From Peribacillus asahii (GTDB taxonomy: Bacteria; Bacillota; Bacilli; Bacillales; DSM-1321): a DNA stretch of 64,000 bases. Made by a program: the position numbers and the translations under genes. The stretch lies in the NCBI RefSeq assembly GCF_003570725.1, contig NZ_QWVS01000016.1, positions 62,001-126,000 on the forward strand, written 5' to 3'. Below are positions 53,163-62,975 of the stretch, in pieces (the stretch's first letter is position 1; every line of letters begins with the position of its first letter). Under the pieces are notes generated by a model. It saw only the letters and a program-made list of their open reading frames with translations, had not been told where the DNA came from and searched no databases.

Positions 53163-54239
53163 GTGAAAAATATTTCTCGTAGCAGTTATGCTTTATTGTT
53201 TATTTTTCTTCTTTGTGCCCCGTTATTTTTGCATGATTTTCGGGTAGCGTTACTTGCGAAGTTTCTGTGCTTTGCTATTCTCGCTGTCGGGATTTGTTTG
53301 ATATGGGGGTATACAGGGATTCTAAGTCTTGGGCACGGTGTATTTTTTGGATTAGGAGCTTATTGTGTAGCGATGTATTTAAAATTAGAGGCTTCTCCGA
53401 CGGGGATTCCAGATTTTATGGGATGGAGTGGAATTGTTGAATTACCTGGATTGTGGAAGCCTTTTGCGAATCCTTATTTTGCGATAAGTGCAGCCGTTAT
53501 TGTACCGGTGCTTTTAGCGTTGGTGCTCGGGTATTTCACCTTTAAAAATAGAATTCGAGGAGTTTATTTTTCGTTAATCTCTCAAGCTTTAGTTGTTGTT
53601 TTTGTTACGTTGTTCATCGGGAAGCAAGAGATAACAGGAGGAACGAATGGCTTAACGAATTTTAGTACGGCATTTGGTATTTCTTTAACTAATCGCGGTG
53701 TTCAGCAAGTTTTATATTTTATTACAGTTGGATTTCTCTTATTAACGGTCGCCTTTGCGTTGTGGTTAACGAAAAGCAGGGCTGGGAAATTGTTGATGGC
53801 TATCCGTGAAGGTGAGAATAGGGTGAGGTTTTTAGGATACAATCCTACCTCTTTTAAAGTGTTTGTTTATTGTGTTTCGGCTGCTCTAGCGGGGGTGGCA
53901 GGAGGGTTATTTGTTCTTCAAGTAGGGATGATTTCTCCGGAAATGATGGGGATTATTCCTTCGATAGAAATGGTGCTTTGGGTTGCTGTAGGTGGTCGAT
54001 ATTCTATTTTTGGGGCGGTGATTGGAGCTATTTTGACAAATAGTGCGAAAAGTTTCTTTAGCGAATCTTATCCTGATTTTTGGTTGTTCTTCTTAGGTGG
54101 GCTATTTATCCTCGTTGTATTAGTGATGCCTAATGGGCTTGTTGGATTAGGGAAGTCTGTTGGTGAAAAAATAACGTCCCGAATTAAGAAGAAAGAAAAG
54201 GAGGATGTTCAACATGAAGCCGGTCCTTACGTGTCGTGA
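53163..54239 (+). CDS. urtC: urea ABC transporter permease UrtC
   Basis: The 358-residue permease contains IWGYTGILSLGHGVFFGLGA, IREGENRVRFLGYNPTSFKV and MVLWVAVGGRYSIFGAVIGA. GTG 53163 sits 5 nt after AGAGAGGTGG; the longer frame from 53094 overlaps urtB and is rejected. The stop overlaps the urtD start region by 26 bp. Confidence 0.94.
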   Translation: MKNISRSSYALLFIFLLCAPLFLHDFRVALLAKFLCFAILAVGICLIWGYTGILSLGHGVFFGLGAYCVAMYLKLEASPTGIPDFMGWSGIVELPGLWKPFANPYFAISAAVIVPVLLALVLGYFTFKNRIRGVYFSLISQALVVVFVTLFIGKQEITGGTNGLTNFSTAFGISLTNRGVQQVLYFITVGFLLLTVAFALWLTKSRAGKLLMAIREGENRVRFLGYNPTSFKVFVYCVSAALAGVAGGLFVLQVGMISPEMMGIIPSIEMVLWVAVGGRYSIFGAVIGAILTNSAKSFFSESYPDFWLFFLGGLFILVVLVMPNGLVGLGKSVGEKITSRIKKKEKEDVQHEAGPYVS

Positions 54240-54966
54240 TATTAAAGTAGATTTTGATGGTTTTTATGCCCTTAAGGGGGTTAATTTAAATGTGTTTCAT
54301 GAAGAGGTTCGTTTTTTGATTGGGCCGAATGGAGCTGGTAAGACAACGTTGCTGGATGTGATTTGTGGGAAGACAAGGGCGACTAATGGCCAAGTGATTT
54401 TTGAAGGTTCGGGGCAGATTGATAAAATGCAGGAGCATAAAATCGCTTCTGCAGGTATTGCTCGAAAGTTTCAAGCTCCTTCTATTTTTCCTAAATTAAC
54501 AGTCTTTGAGAATCTTGAATTATCGGTGAAGCAAAAAAAATCGGTATGGGCCTTGTTGACGGCGAAGTTGAATTCAGAAGTAAAGGCGAAAATTGATTAT
54601 ATTTTGGAAAAGATTAATTTACAAAATGAAAGGAATCGAGAAGCGGGAGAATTGGCTCATGGGCAGAAACAGTGGTTGGAGATTGGGATGCAGTTGATTC
54701 AAGAGCCGAATCTGTTGTTGCTGGATGAACCGATTGCTGGTATGTCTGGTGTGGAAAGAGAAAAAACCGGTTATTTAATTCATGATATTGCTAAAGAATG
54801 CTCGGTTTTAGTTGTTGAACATGATATGGATTTTGTTCGTAACTTCTCAAAACAAGTGACTGTAATGCATGAAGGAGCTGTTTTATGTGAAGGGTCGATG
54901 GCGGAGGTTCAAGAGAATGAACAAGTAGTAGAAGTCTATTTAGGGAGAGGGAAAAAGGTATGTTAA
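54214..54966 (+). CDS. urtD: urea ABC transporter ATP-binding protein UrtD
   Basis: The 250-residue ATPase has Walker A IGPNGAGKTT (~residue 36), ELAHGQKQWLEIGMQLI as signature region and LLLLDEPIAGM as Walker B. The degenerate AHGQKQ signature is typical of UrtD. ATG 54214 follows AAAGGAGG. Confidence 0.93.
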   Translation: MKPVLTCRDIKVDFDGFYALKGVNLNVFHEEVRFLIGPNGAGKTTLLDVICGKTRATNGQVIFEGSGQIDKMQEHKIASAGIARKFQAPSIFPKLTVFENLELSVKQKKSVWALLTAKLNSEVKAKIDYILEKINLQNERNREAGELAHGQKQWLEIGMQLIQEPNLLLLDEPIAGMSGVEREKTGYLIHDIAKECSVLVVEHDMDFVRNFSKQVTVMHEGAVLCEGSMAEVQENEQVVEVYLGRGKKVC

Positions 54967-55661
54967 CGGCTAGGGGATTGCGGGCAGGATATGATGAGAG
55001 TATGGTGCTTCATGACGTAGACTTTTGCATTGAACCGGGTAAGGTAACTGGTATTTTGGGTCGGAATGGTGTGGGGAAATCGACTTTCTTAAAATCGATC
55101 ATTGGGCTTGTTCCGCTTAGAAATGGATGCCTTTCTTGGGAAGGGGAGAATATTACAAAGAGGAAGCCGGATAAACGTGCCCGGTTGGGAATTGGGTATG
55201 TACCTCAAGGGAGAGAAATATTTTCTTCGTTAACTGTTGAGGAAAATTTATTATTAGGTCTAGAAGTTTTGAAGGGTAAAAAAAGAAAGCAGTCTATTCC
55301 GAAGGAGATTTTTGAATGGTTTCCCGTTTTAAAAGAGATGTTACATCGTAAAGGTGGAGATTTAAGTGGTGGTCAACAACAACAATTAGCGATTGCGAGG
55401 GCGATGATTGGTAATCCGAAAATTTTATTGTTAGATGAACCGATGGAAGGGATTCAACCGTCGATTGTGCAGCTTATTCAAGAAGTTATTGGAATCATTG
55501 CTAAAGAGAAGGGAATCGGTGTTGTTTTAGTTGAGCACAATGTAGATTTAGCGTTAGAGTGTTCGGATTATATTTATGTTATGGACAGAGGTACAATGGT
55601 TGCTGAAGGAAAAGTTTCTGAGGTGAAATTTGAGGATATTGAACAATTTTTAGTTGTTTAA
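54960..55661 (+). CDS. urtE: urea ABC transporter ATP-binding protein UrtE
   Basis: The 233-residue ATPase has Walker A LGRNGVGKST, signature LSGGQQQQLAIARA, Walker B ILLLDEPMEGIQPSI and the UrtE-type VPQGREIFSSLTVEENLLLG. It overlaps urtD by 7 bp and ends the operon. Confidence 0.94.
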   Translation: MLTARGLRAGYDESMVLHDVDFCIEPGKVTGILGRNGVGKSTFLKSIIGLVPLRNGCLSWEGENITKRKPDKRARLGIGYVPQGREIFSSLTVEENLLLGLEVLKGKKRKQSIPKEIFEWFPVLKEMLHRKGGDLSGGQQQQLAIARAMIGNPKILLLDEPMEGIQPSIVQLIQEVIGIIAKEKGIGVVLVEHNVDLALECSDYIYVMDRGTMVAEGKVSEVKFEDIEQFLVV

Positions 55662-55679
55662 ATAAGTTACATGCTTTGT

Positions 55680-55709
55680 AAGTCCCTTTAGAAATTGGAG
55701 GGACTTTTA
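55680..55709 (+). terminator. terminator of urtABCDE
   Basis: AAGTCCCT pairs with AGGGACTT around a 13-nt interior and is followed by TTATTTGG. Confidence 0.78.
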
Positions 55710-55752
55710 TTTGGTTGGGGGAGTATTTCGTTTTGATTATTGTAAATTTTAC

Positions 55753-55808
55753 TTGAAAATGTCAGAAAATTGATTATAATGAAGTTATTAATGTGAGGAA
55801 ACATAACG
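55753..55808 (+). promoter_or_regulatory. ure promoter with a near-consensus GlnR/TnrA site
   Basis: TTGAAA (55753-55758) and TATAAT (55775-55780) are 16 nt apart. The surrounding ATTTTACTTGAAAATGTCAG is almost identical to the urt promoter. TGTGAGGAAACATAACG at 55792-55808 fits TGTNA-N7-TNACA except the last base and lies at about +6. Confidence 0.7.
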
Positions 55809-55840
55809 TGATTGGGTTATGTTATTGAAGGGGGCATTTT

Positions 55841-56143
55841 ATGCGCTTAACATCTCGTGAGCAGGAGAAATTGTTAGTCGTAGTCGCTGCTGACTTAGCG
55901 AGACGACGTAAGGATCGCGGATTGAAGTTGAATTACCCTGAAGCGGTTGCTCTGATTACATACGAAATTATGGAGGGAGCCCGTGACGGAAAAACGGTAG
56001 CTGAATTGATGCAGTTTGGAAGAACGATATTAACAAGTGAAGAGGTAATGGAAGGGATTGCCGATATGATTCATGATATTCAAGTTGAGGCAACGTTTCC
56101 GGACGGGACGAAGCTTGTGACAGTTCATAATCCGATTCAGTAA
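55841..56143 (+). CDS. ureA: urease gamma subunit
   Basis: The 100-residue protein reads [40 protein letters not shown] and ends [18 protein letters not shown], matching the UreA family end to end. It is the first of ureABCEFGD. Confidence 0.97.
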   Translation: MRLTSREQEKLLVVVAADLARRRKDRGLKLNYPEAVALITYEIMEGARDGKTVAELMQFGRTILTSEEVMEGIADMIHDIQVEATFPDGTKLVTVHNPIQ

Positions 56144-56155
56144 GGAGAGGAACAG

Positions 56156-56479
56156 ATGATACCTGGTGAATATAGATTACAAAAAACACCGATTGTGTGC
56201 AATGAAGGAAAAAAAGTACTGAAATTAACGGTGATTAACCGAGGTGATCGTCCGATTCAAGTGGGCTCTCATTTTCATTTTTTTGAAGTGAACAGAGGGT
56301 TGGAATTTGAACGTAGCCAGGCATTTGGTATGCGACTGAATATTCCTGCGGGAACGGCTGTCCGCTTTGAACCAGGGGATGCAAAGGAAATTGAGCTTGT
56401 GGCTTTTAGCGGAAAACGAGAAGTATACGGCTTAAATAATCAGACCGATAGAAAATTAGATGGGGAGGAGAAAGTGTGA
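56156..56479 (+). CDS. ureB: urease beta subunit
   Basis: The 107-residue protein has the UreB core [20 protein letters not shown] and [20 protein letters not shown]. Its stop overlaps the GTG start of ureC by 4 bp. Confidence 0.97.
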   Translation: MIPGEYRLQKTPIVCNEGKKVLKLTVINRGDRPIQVGSHFHFFEVNRGLEFERSQAFGMRLNIPAGTAVRFEPGDAKEIELVAFSGKREVYGLNNQTDRKLDGEEKV

Positions 56480-58185
56480 GCCTTGAAATGTCACGTAAGC
56501 AATATGCTGATATGTTCGGTCCGACAAAGGGAGATTTAATACGACTCGCCGATACGGAGCTATTTATCGAAATTGAACAAGATTATGCAGTGTATGGCGA
56601 TGAAGTGAAATTTGGTGGAGGGAAAGTCATTCGTGATGGCATGGGTCAGCACCCGCTTGCATCTAGAAGTGAAGTGATGGATTTAGTGTTGACGAACGCG
56701 ATTATTCTTGACTATACCGGGATTATTAAGGCGGATATCGGTGTGAAAGATGGGAGAATTGCTGCCATTGGGAAAGCCGGAAACCCACTGCTTATGGATA
56801 ATGTGACAATGGTGATTGGAGCAGCTACAGAGATTATTGCTGCTGAAGGGATGATTGTTACGGCTGGCGGCATTGATGCTCATATTCATTTTATTTGTCC
56901 GGATCAAATCGAAACGGCGCTTTCGAGCGGAGTTACAACGATGATTGGCGGCGGAACGGGACCGGCAACGGGAACGAATGCTACGACATGTACACCAGGT
57001 GCTTGGAATATTCACCGTATGCTCCAAGCTGCTGAACACTTCCCTATGAATCTAGGATTTTTAGGAAAAGGAAATGCCTCGGCAAAAGAACCCCTAATTG
57101 AACAAATCGAAGCTGGTGCTATTGGTCTGAAGCTGCACGAAGATTGGGGAACGACATCTGCAGCGATCGATACGAGTCTTACGGTTGCTGATGAATATGA
57201 TATTCAAATTGCCATCCATACCGATACGCTCAATGAAGCAGGGTTTGTAGAAGACACGATTAAAGCAATTGGTGGTCGTGTGATTCATACATACCATACA
57301 GAGGGAGCGGGCGGTGGTCATGCACCCGATATTATTAAAGTAGCCAGTTTTCCTAATATTTTACCATCCTCAACAAACCCAACGAGACCTTATACGATTA
57401 ATACTCTTGAAGAACATTTAGATATGCTGATGGTTTGTCATCATTTAGACCCTTCTGTCCCCGAAGACATTGCTTTTGCTGATTCGCGTATTCGAAAAGA
57501 AACAATCGCGGCTGAAGATATTTTACATGATTTAGGTGTATTCAGCATGATCAGCTCTGATTCCCAAGCGATGGGGCGAGTTGGAGAAGTCATTATGCGC
57601 ACATGGCAAACGGCAGATAAAATGAAAAAACAACGCGGACGTTTAAGTGAAGAAACGTGTAAAGGCGATAATTTTCGTGTAAAACGATACGTGGCGAAAT
57701 ATACAATTAACCCTGCTATCGCACATGGCATAGCGGATGAAGTCGGTTCGATAGAAGTCGGAAAATTCGCTGATTTAGTTGTATGGGACCCCGCTTTTTT
57801 TGGAGTGAAGCCGGATTTAATTTTAAAAGGTGGAATGATCGCTGCTAGCATTATGGGAGACCCGAACGCGTCTATTCCCACTCCGCAGCCTGTCACATAT
57901 CGCCCGATGTTTGCCAGCTTTGGTAAGGCTAGAGCTGCAACATCCATCACTTTTCTTTCTAAGGCAGCCTATGAAGCAGGCGTTCATCATGAATTAGGAT
58001 TAAACAAACTGATTAAACCAGTGAGTAATGTTCGTCAGCTTGAAAAGAAGGATATGAAGTTTAATGGCGAAACTCCGGTCATAGAAGTGGATCCGCAAAC
58101 ATATGAAGTTACAGTAGATCAGCAATTGATTACATGTAAGCCAGCTGAAGTTTTACCAATGGCACAACGATATTTCTTATTCTGA
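56476..58185 (+). CDS. ureC: urease alpha (catalytic) subunit
   Basis: The 569-residue subunit hydrolyses urea at a di-nickel site. Ligands are seen in [14 protein letters not shown] (two His), [11 protein letters not shown] (carbamylated Lys ~217), [10 protein letters not shown] and [15 protein letters not shown] (His), and [10 protein letters not shown] (Asp). The mobile-flap [20 protein letters not shown] with the conserved Cys/His is intact. GTG 56476 follows GGGGAGGAG. Confidence 0.97.
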   Translation: MSLEMSRKQYADMFGPTKGDLIRLADTELFIEIEQDYAVYGDEVKFGGGKVIRDGMGQHPLASRSEVMDLVLTNAIILDYTGIIKADIGVKDGRIAAIGKAGNPLLMDNVTMVIGAATEIIAAEGMIVTAGGIDAHIHFICPDQIETALSSGVTTMIGGGTGPATGTNATTCTPGAWNIHRMLQAAEHFPMNLGFLGKGNASAKEPLIEQIEAGAIGLKLHEDWGTTSAAIDTSLTVADEYDIQIAIHTDTLNEAGFVEDTIKAIGGRVIHTYHTEGAGGGHAPDIIKVASFPNILPSSTNPTRPYTINTLEEHLDMLMVCHHLDPSVPEDIAFADSRIRKETIAAEDILHDLGVFSMISSDSQAMGRVGEVIMRTWQTADKMKKQRGRLSEETCKGDNFRVKRYVAKYTINPAIAHGIADEVGSIEVGKFADLVVWDPAFFGVKPDLILKGGMIAASIMGDPNASIPTPQPVTYRPMFASFGKARAATSITFLSKAAYEAGVHHELGLNKLIKPVSNVRQLEKKDMKFNGETPVIEVDPQTYEVTVDQQLITCKPAEVLPMAQRYFLF

Positions 58186-58195
58186 GGTGAAATAG

Positions 58196-58642
58196 ATGAT
58201 TATTGAAAAAGTAATTGGAAACTTACGTGAGATTGATCAAGCAGGAAGACATCTTGAACGCGTCTATTTAGAAAGTGATGCACTTCGTAAAAGAATTCAG
58301 CGTGTTAAAACAGATCATGGAAAAGAGCTAGGGATTCGTTTAAAAGGAAATAAAGATTTAGCGGATGGCGACATTCTATATATGGATGAAAAGAATATCA
58401 TTGCCATTCAAACATTAGCTGATGATGTATTAGCTATTCAGCCTGCGTCCATTGGTCAAATGGGAGAAGTTGCACATCAATTAGGCAATCGCCATTTACC
58501 AGCGCAGTTCGAAGGGGACGAAATGCTTGTTCAATATGATTATCTCGTTGAAAAGCTATTGACTGATATGAAGGTTCAATATCGTCGTGAAAAAAGAAAG
58601 GTTAAAGAAGCATTTCGTCATATCGGACATGCGCATGATTAA
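58196..58642 (+). CDS. ureE: urease accessory nickel chaperone UreE
   Basis: The 148-residue protein has the peptide-binding N-terminal domain (HLERVYLESDALRKRIQRVK, DHGKELGIRLKG) and a metal-binding C-terminal domain with IGQMGEVAHQLGNRHLPAQF. The tail HIGHAHD is short compared with His-rich enteric UreE. Its end overlaps ureF. Confidence 0.93.
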   Translation: MIIEKVIGNLREIDQAGRHLERVYLESDALRKRIQRVKTDHGKELGIRLKGNKDLADGDILYMDEKNIIAIQTLADDVLAIQPASIGQMGEVAHQLGNRHLPAQFEGDEMLVQYDYLVEKLLTDMKVQYRREKRKVKEAFRHIGHAHD

Positions 58643-59321
58643 AGAAATCCTTCCGTTAATTCAGCTTTGTGATTCGAACTTTCCATCTGGAGCGTTTTCC
58701 CATTCCTTTGGATTGGAAACGTATATTCAAGAAGACTATGTAACTACTGCTGAGGAGTTAAAACAGTTTTTACATGTATATATTTTGAAATCATTAACGT
58801 ATACAGATGGGCTTGGCTGTCGGATTGCCTATGATTTAGCAGCGGAACAGAAGCTTGAAGAGTTGTGGGCGTTAGATGAAGTCTTATATGCAAGTTGTTC
58901 TTCTGCAGAATCACGCGAAGCATCGCGGCGGATTGGCCAGCAAATGGCGCGTATGTGTTTAACGTTATATCCATCTGATACATTAGCAGATTATCAAAAA
59001 AAGATTAAGAAAAAGCAATGTTACGGTCATCCAGCGCTTGTATTTGCGCTTGTATGTTATGAGCTTACTATTTCAAGAGAGTTAGCAGTTATGAGTTGTT
59101 TATATGCAGGAGTATCTTCTCTGATACAAAATGCTGTGCGCGGTATTCCTTTAGGGCAAACAGACGGACAATTATTATTATTATGGGCGCATGAAGTTAT
59201 CCAATCGGCTGTTGAGGTTGTCGAAGGGTTATCTGAATCAGCGCTTGGCCGAACTCAACCAGGTCTCGAAATTGCGCAAATGAGACATGAACAATTACAT
59301 GTAAGACTATTTATGAGCTAA
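58629..59321 (+). CDS. ureF: urease accessory protein UreF
   Basis: The 230-residue helical protein has PLIQLCDSNFPSGAFSHSFG followed by LETYIQE at the N-terminus, KKQCYGHPALVFALVCYELT and VSSLIQNAVRGIPLGQTDGQ. It joins UreG and UreD in nickel insertion. ATG 58629 or 58635 may start it; no strong ribosome site is visible, so coupling to ureE is likely. The longer frame from 58587 is rejected. Confidence 0.92.
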   Translation: MRMIKEILPLIQLCDSNFPSGAFSHSFGLETYIQEDYVTTAEELKQFLHVYILKSLTYTDGLGCRIAYDLAAEQKLEELWALDEVLYASCSSAESREASRRIGQQMARMCLTLYPSDTLADYQKKIKKKQCYGHPALVFALVCYELTISRELAVMSCLYAGVSSLIQNAVRGIPLGQTDGQLLLLWAHEVIQSAVEVVEGLSESALGRTQPGLEIAQMRHEQLHVRLFMS

Positions 59322-59381
59322 AGCTAATAGGAAAAGAGGTGAAGAGGTTTGTCTCTGGAGAAAGAGGCAGGCCCATAGTTG

Positions 59382-59999
59382 ATGAAAGATGTTATTAAAA
59401 TTGGTGTAGGTGGTCCGGTTGGAGCTGGAAAAACAATGCTTGTAGAAAAATTAACGAGAGCGATGGCGAATGATTTTAGTATGGGCGTTGTAACAAATGA
59501 TATTTACACAAAGGAGGATGCACTCTTTTTAATGAGAAACGGGGTGCTTCCTGAAACGAGAATCATTGGAGTAGAGACAGGAGGTTGTCCACATACAGCC
59601 ATTCGAGAAGATGCTTCCATGAATTTTGCAGCCATTGATGAATTGATGGAATATCACCCTGATTTGGATCTTATTTTTGTCGAGAGCGGCGGTGATAATT
59701 TAGCAGCTACATTTAGTCCAGAGCTTGTTGATTTTTCAATTTATATCATCGATGTGGCGCAAGGAGAGAAAATCCCGCGTAAGGGCGGACAAGGTATGAT
59801 TAAATCCGATCTTTTTATTATTAATAAAACAGATTTGGCTCCTTATGTTGGTGCAAGCTTAGAAATCATGGAGCGAGATACGTTAATGACTCGTGGAGAT
59901 AAGCCGTTCTTCTTTACTAATTTAAAAGATGAACAAGGTTTAGATGATGTGGTGAATTGGATTAAATCAGAGGTTTTCTTAATAGGTTTAGAGCAATGA
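59382..59999 (+). CDS. ureG: urease accessory GTPase UreG
   Basis: The 205-residue GTPase powers nickel delivery. It has the P-loop [25 protein letters not shown], the metal motif [15 protein letters not shown] with the Cys-Pro-His site, and [20 protein letters not shown] 59382 is used; an AAAGAGG lies 14 nt upstream, a loose spacing. Its stop overlaps ureD by 4 bp. Confidence 0.96.
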   Translation: MKDVIKIGVGGPVGAGKTMLVEKLTRAMANDFSMGVVTNDIYTKEDALFLMRNGVLPETRIIGVETGGCPHTAIREDASMNFAAIDELMEYHPDLDLIFVESGGDNLAATFSPELVDFSIYIIDVAQGEKIPRKGGQGMIKSDLFIINKTDLAPYVGASLEIMERDTLMTRGDKPFFFTNLKDEQGLDDVVNWIKSEVFLIGLEQ

Positions 60000-60811
60000 A
60001 TTGGACGGGACAATTGCATTTAACGGCTTCATTAAAAAATGGGAAGACCATTTTATGTGATAGCTATTATGAAGGGGCGTTTAAATTATCTCGTCCCGTT
60101 TTTTTAGAAGAGGACTCCCCAACTTATTTTTTGATTCATGTCGGCGGCGGCTATGTAGGCGGGGATCGGTACAATCAATGCTTTCATTTAGAAGAAGGGG
60201 CTGTGCTAACATTAACGACCCAGTCAGCGACGAAAGTCTATAAAACGACAGCGTTACCTGCTAAGCAGCAAACAACGATTTTTCTTGAAAAAGGTAGTTT
60301 TCTAACGTATTTACAAGATCCTGTTATTGCTTATGAACAGGCAAAGTATATACAAGAAACGACCATTGAAATGGAAGCAGGCTCTAGCTTATTACTAACA
60401 GATATGTACACTTCAGGCTGGTCAGCGACGCAACAGAGCTTTACCTATGATTGGATTCACTCCGATATGACAGTCATTTATGATCGAAGAAAAATAGTAA
60501 TCGATCGCCTCTTATTACAACCTAAGGATCAGCTAGATTCCATCCTCTTATTAGAAGGTTATACCCATTTTGGTTCTCTGCTTTTTATTCATGAAAAGTT
60601 GAATGATGCTGCTTTTCATGAATTAGTAGAGGCACTACATATATTTGAAAATGAGGCAAGAATCGGCCTCTCCCGCTTACCGGTTGCCGGTCTGCTTTTA
60701 CGGGTTTTGGCCAATCAAACCCAAATAATCGAGCGGATTTTTGCGATTTGTGAAACGATTTTACGAAGCGAAGTGTTGCAAAAAGAAGCTGTTTTTTACC
60801 GGAAATATTGA
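59996..60811 (+). CDS. ureD: urease accessory protein UreD (UreH)
   Basis: The 271-residue beta-helical scaffold carries [32 protein letters not shown] and [18 protein letters not shown]. It is last in ureABCEFGD, the gene order known from thermophilic Bacillus urease clusters. No nickel permease gene follows. Confidence 0.94.
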   Translation: MNWTGQLHLTASLKNGKTILCDSYYEGAFKLSRPVFLEEDSPTYFLIHVGGGYVGGDRYNQCFHLEEGAVLTLTTQSATKVYKTTALPAKQQTTIFLEKGSFLTYLQDPVIAYEQAKYIQETTIEMEAGSSLLLTDMYTSGWSATQQSFTYDWIHSDMTVIYDRRKIVIDRLLLQPKDQLDSILLLEGYTHFGSLLFIHEKLNDAAFHELVEALHIFENEARIGLSRLPVAGLLLRVLANQTQIIERIFAICETILRSEVLQKEAVFYRKY

Positions 60812-60925
60812 GTTGGTAGAGTGTGAGAACAGTTATATAGATTATTTTAGTTCTTCCCAGTTTCTCCTCTGTTGACCGTGTTATCTCGATTAGGTACACT
60901 TATCATGGATATTTATTAGAAAAAA

Positions 60926-60967
60926 CACGACTTATTGCTCTTAATGGTGAAAGTCGCTGTTTTTTTC
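60926..60967 (+). terminator. terminator of the ure operon
   Basis: CGACTT pairs with AAGTCG around an 18-nt interior and is followed by CTGTTTTTTTC. The stem is modest. Confidence 0.5.
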
Positions 60968-61034
60968 TTATGCTTTAATCCTTTAAACAAGGTAAACTTT
61001 CTTAAAGGATAAAAAAATTAGATAGGTGATTAAT

Positions 61035-62549
61035 TTGCAAATTGCGATACATGGTATTACAGATGAGCGGTTTCGACGACCGCTTCAAAATATAGCTAAT
61101 TTATTTTTTGAAGAAACAACCATTCAGTTTGGGGAAGAAGAAGCTGCGGAGCTCGTTGTTCATTTAGAGTGGCATGTTACAGAGCAAATTACTGTTTCTG
61201 CAGTACTGATAGAGCAATCAACAAACAAACGCTTTGAAGCAGCACATGAAGAGGTGCTTATATTACCTGCTACAGAAAAAGAACAATTCATGCAAGTGAA
61301 GCGTGCGGTGTCACATGCTTATTTACAAGTGCTGCAACAGCTTACGGGTACGATTCAAAAGTGGGGCATTTTAACAGGAATTCGTCCGACAAAGCTGCTT
61401 CATAAAAAGCTTCAGCAAGGGTTATCTATGGAAGAAGCGCATGCGGAGTTAAAGGAAGATTATTTAATTTCGGATGAGAAAATTGACTTAATGCAAAAAA
61501 TTATCGAACGTCAATTAGCGGCTGTCCCAGATTTGTATGATTTAAGAAGAGAAGTGAGTATTTATATTGGGATTCCGTTTTGTCCAACGAAATGTGCGTA
61601 TTGTACATTTCCTGCTTATGCGATTAATGGACGTCAAGGTTCAGTTAATTCTTTCCTTGGCGGTCTTCATTATGAAATACGAGAAATGGGCCGTTATTTA
61701 AAGGAAAAAGGCATTAAGATTACGACGATCTATTATGGCGGCGGTACACCGACAAGTATTACAGCTGAAGAAATGGATATGTTGTATGAAGAAATGTACG
61801 CTTCCTTCCCTGATGTTGCCAATGTTCGTGAAGTTACGGTTGAAGCGGGAAGACCAGACACGATTACACCTGAGAAGCTGGAAGTGTTGAAGAAATGGAA
61901 TATCGACCGAATTAGTGTCAATCCGCAATCGTACATTCAAGAAACATTGAAAGCGATTGGCCGGCACCATACTGTGCAAGAAACGATTGATAAATTCCAC
62001 TTATCACGCAGCATGGGGATGAATAACATTAATATGGATTTAATTATCGGTCTCCCTGGTGAAGAATTACCGGAGTTTGAAACAACGCTGGCTGAAACAG
62101 AAAAATTGATGCCGGAATCCTTGACCGTTCATACACTTTCTTTTAAACGTGCTTCAGAAATGACGAAGAATAAACAAAAATATAAAGTCGCATCTCGTGA
62201 TGAAGTAGAAAGAATGATGCATGCAGCAGAAAAGTGGACAGCTGATCATGGATATGTTCCTTATTATTTATATCGTCAGAAAAACATCCTCGGTAATTTA
62301 GAAAATGTCGGCTACTCATTGCCAGGTCAGGAAAGCATTTATAACATTATGATTATGGAAGAGCAGCAAACGATTCTTGGCCTTGGCTGCGGTGCGGCGA
62401 GCAAATTTATTGACCCAGTGACAGGGAAAATTACTCACTTTGCAAATCCGAAAGATCCAAAATCGTACAATGATCATTTCGAACATTATACACAAAAGAA
62501 AATTGAAATGTTGGAAGAGTTATTGGATAATGAGAAATCCCAAGCTTAA
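61035..62549 (+). CDS. hemZ: coproporphyrinogen dehydrogenase-like radical SAM protein HemZ
   Basis: The 504-residue protein has a ~160-residue N-terminal extension, then the radical SAM cluster motif CPTKCAYC (~residue 185), YYGGGTPTSITAEEMDMLYE, RISVNPQSYIQETLKAIGRH and the HemN-like C-terminal domain. HemZ is tied to oxygen-independent haem synthesis in B. subtilis. TTG 61035 gives LQIAIHGITDERFRRPLQNI, matching the family start, with AGATAGGTG 5 nt upstream. Confidence 0.93.
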   Translation: MQIAIHGITDERFRRPLQNIANLFFEETTIQFGEEEAAELVVHLEWHVTEQITVSAVLIEQSTNKRFEAAHEEVLILPATEKEQFMQVKRAVSHAYLQVLQQLTGTIQKWGILTGIRPTKLLHKKLQQGLSMEEAHAELKEDYLISDEKIDLMQKIIERQLAAVPDLYDLRREVSIYIGIPFCPTKCAYCTFPAYAINGRQGSVNSFLGGLHYEIREMGRYLKEKGIKITTIYYGGGTPTSITAEEMDMLYEEMYASFPDVANVREVTVEAGRPDTITPEKLEVLKKWNIDRISVNPQSYIQETLKAIGRHHTVQETIDKFHLSRSMGMNNINMDLIIGLPGEELPEFETTLAETEKLMPESLTVHTLSFKRASEMTKNKQKYKVASRDEVERMMHAAEKWTADHGYVPYYLYRQKNILGNLENVGYSLPGQESIYNIMIMEEQQTILGLGCGAASKFIDPVTGKITHFANPKDPKSYNDHFEHYTQKKIEMLEELLDNEKSQA

Positions 62550-62567
62550 TGCTTGGGGTTTTTTGTG
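62539..62567 (+). terminator. terminator of hemZ
   Basis: TCCCAAGC and GCTTGGGG pair around TTAAT and are followed by TTTTTTG. It overlaps the hemZ stop. Confidence 0.85.
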
Positions 62568-62908
62568 CTTTAAGAAGTTTGGTTTCTTTAAAGGATCAAA
62601 GAGGAAATTCGAGGGCCTTCAGGTCATACCTTTAGGTACATCGATTTTCTCCATAAGAGAGATAAGTCGTGTTTTTGCTGATTTAAAATAAAGTTTGATA
62701 AAAAGATCTATTTTGTAGAGTATTCTTTGTTCAACAATCGGAGGTTAATTTAATAAGAATAAATATGCGGTATAATGTTTGACCAAACGTGGTTATGGGC
62801 AAAACAACTTCAAACAATTCCTCAGGCTAGATTAACCCATCCAAAAGATGCTTTGTTCCATCAACAACTCAAGAATGCTTTCCATTAATTCTAAGAAAAT
62901 AAGAAAAA
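62568..62908. other. intergenic region, no clear gene
   Basis: A 37-codon frame (62775-62888, MFDQTWLWAKQLQTIPQARL then THPKDALFHQQLKNAFH) lacks a ribosome site and could be a gene remnant. Nothing else is supported. Confidence 0.35.
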
Positions 62909-62943
62909 CTGATAATCCCTGATTTCAGGAATTATCAGTTTTC
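62909..62943 (-). terminator. terminator of the copC-like gene
   Basis: AAACTGATAAT and ATTATCAGTTT pair with further inner pairs (CCCTGA/TCAGGA) downstream of the minus-strand gene; A/T runs flank it. Confidence 0.78.
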
Positions 62944-62975
62944 ACTAAATATTTACTTGAAGTTTAGATTTACAA

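Noticed and set aside
57441-57950. 169-codon minus-strand frame in ureC
   Set aside because: It is a shadow of the strongly conserved ureC frame.
50251-60967. urea block as a recent mobile island
   Set aside because: No integrase, transposase, tRNA target or flanking direct repeats are visible.
62775-62888. 37-codon frame after hemZ as a real gene
   Set aside because: No ribosome site and no recognised family; mentioned only as a possible remnant.
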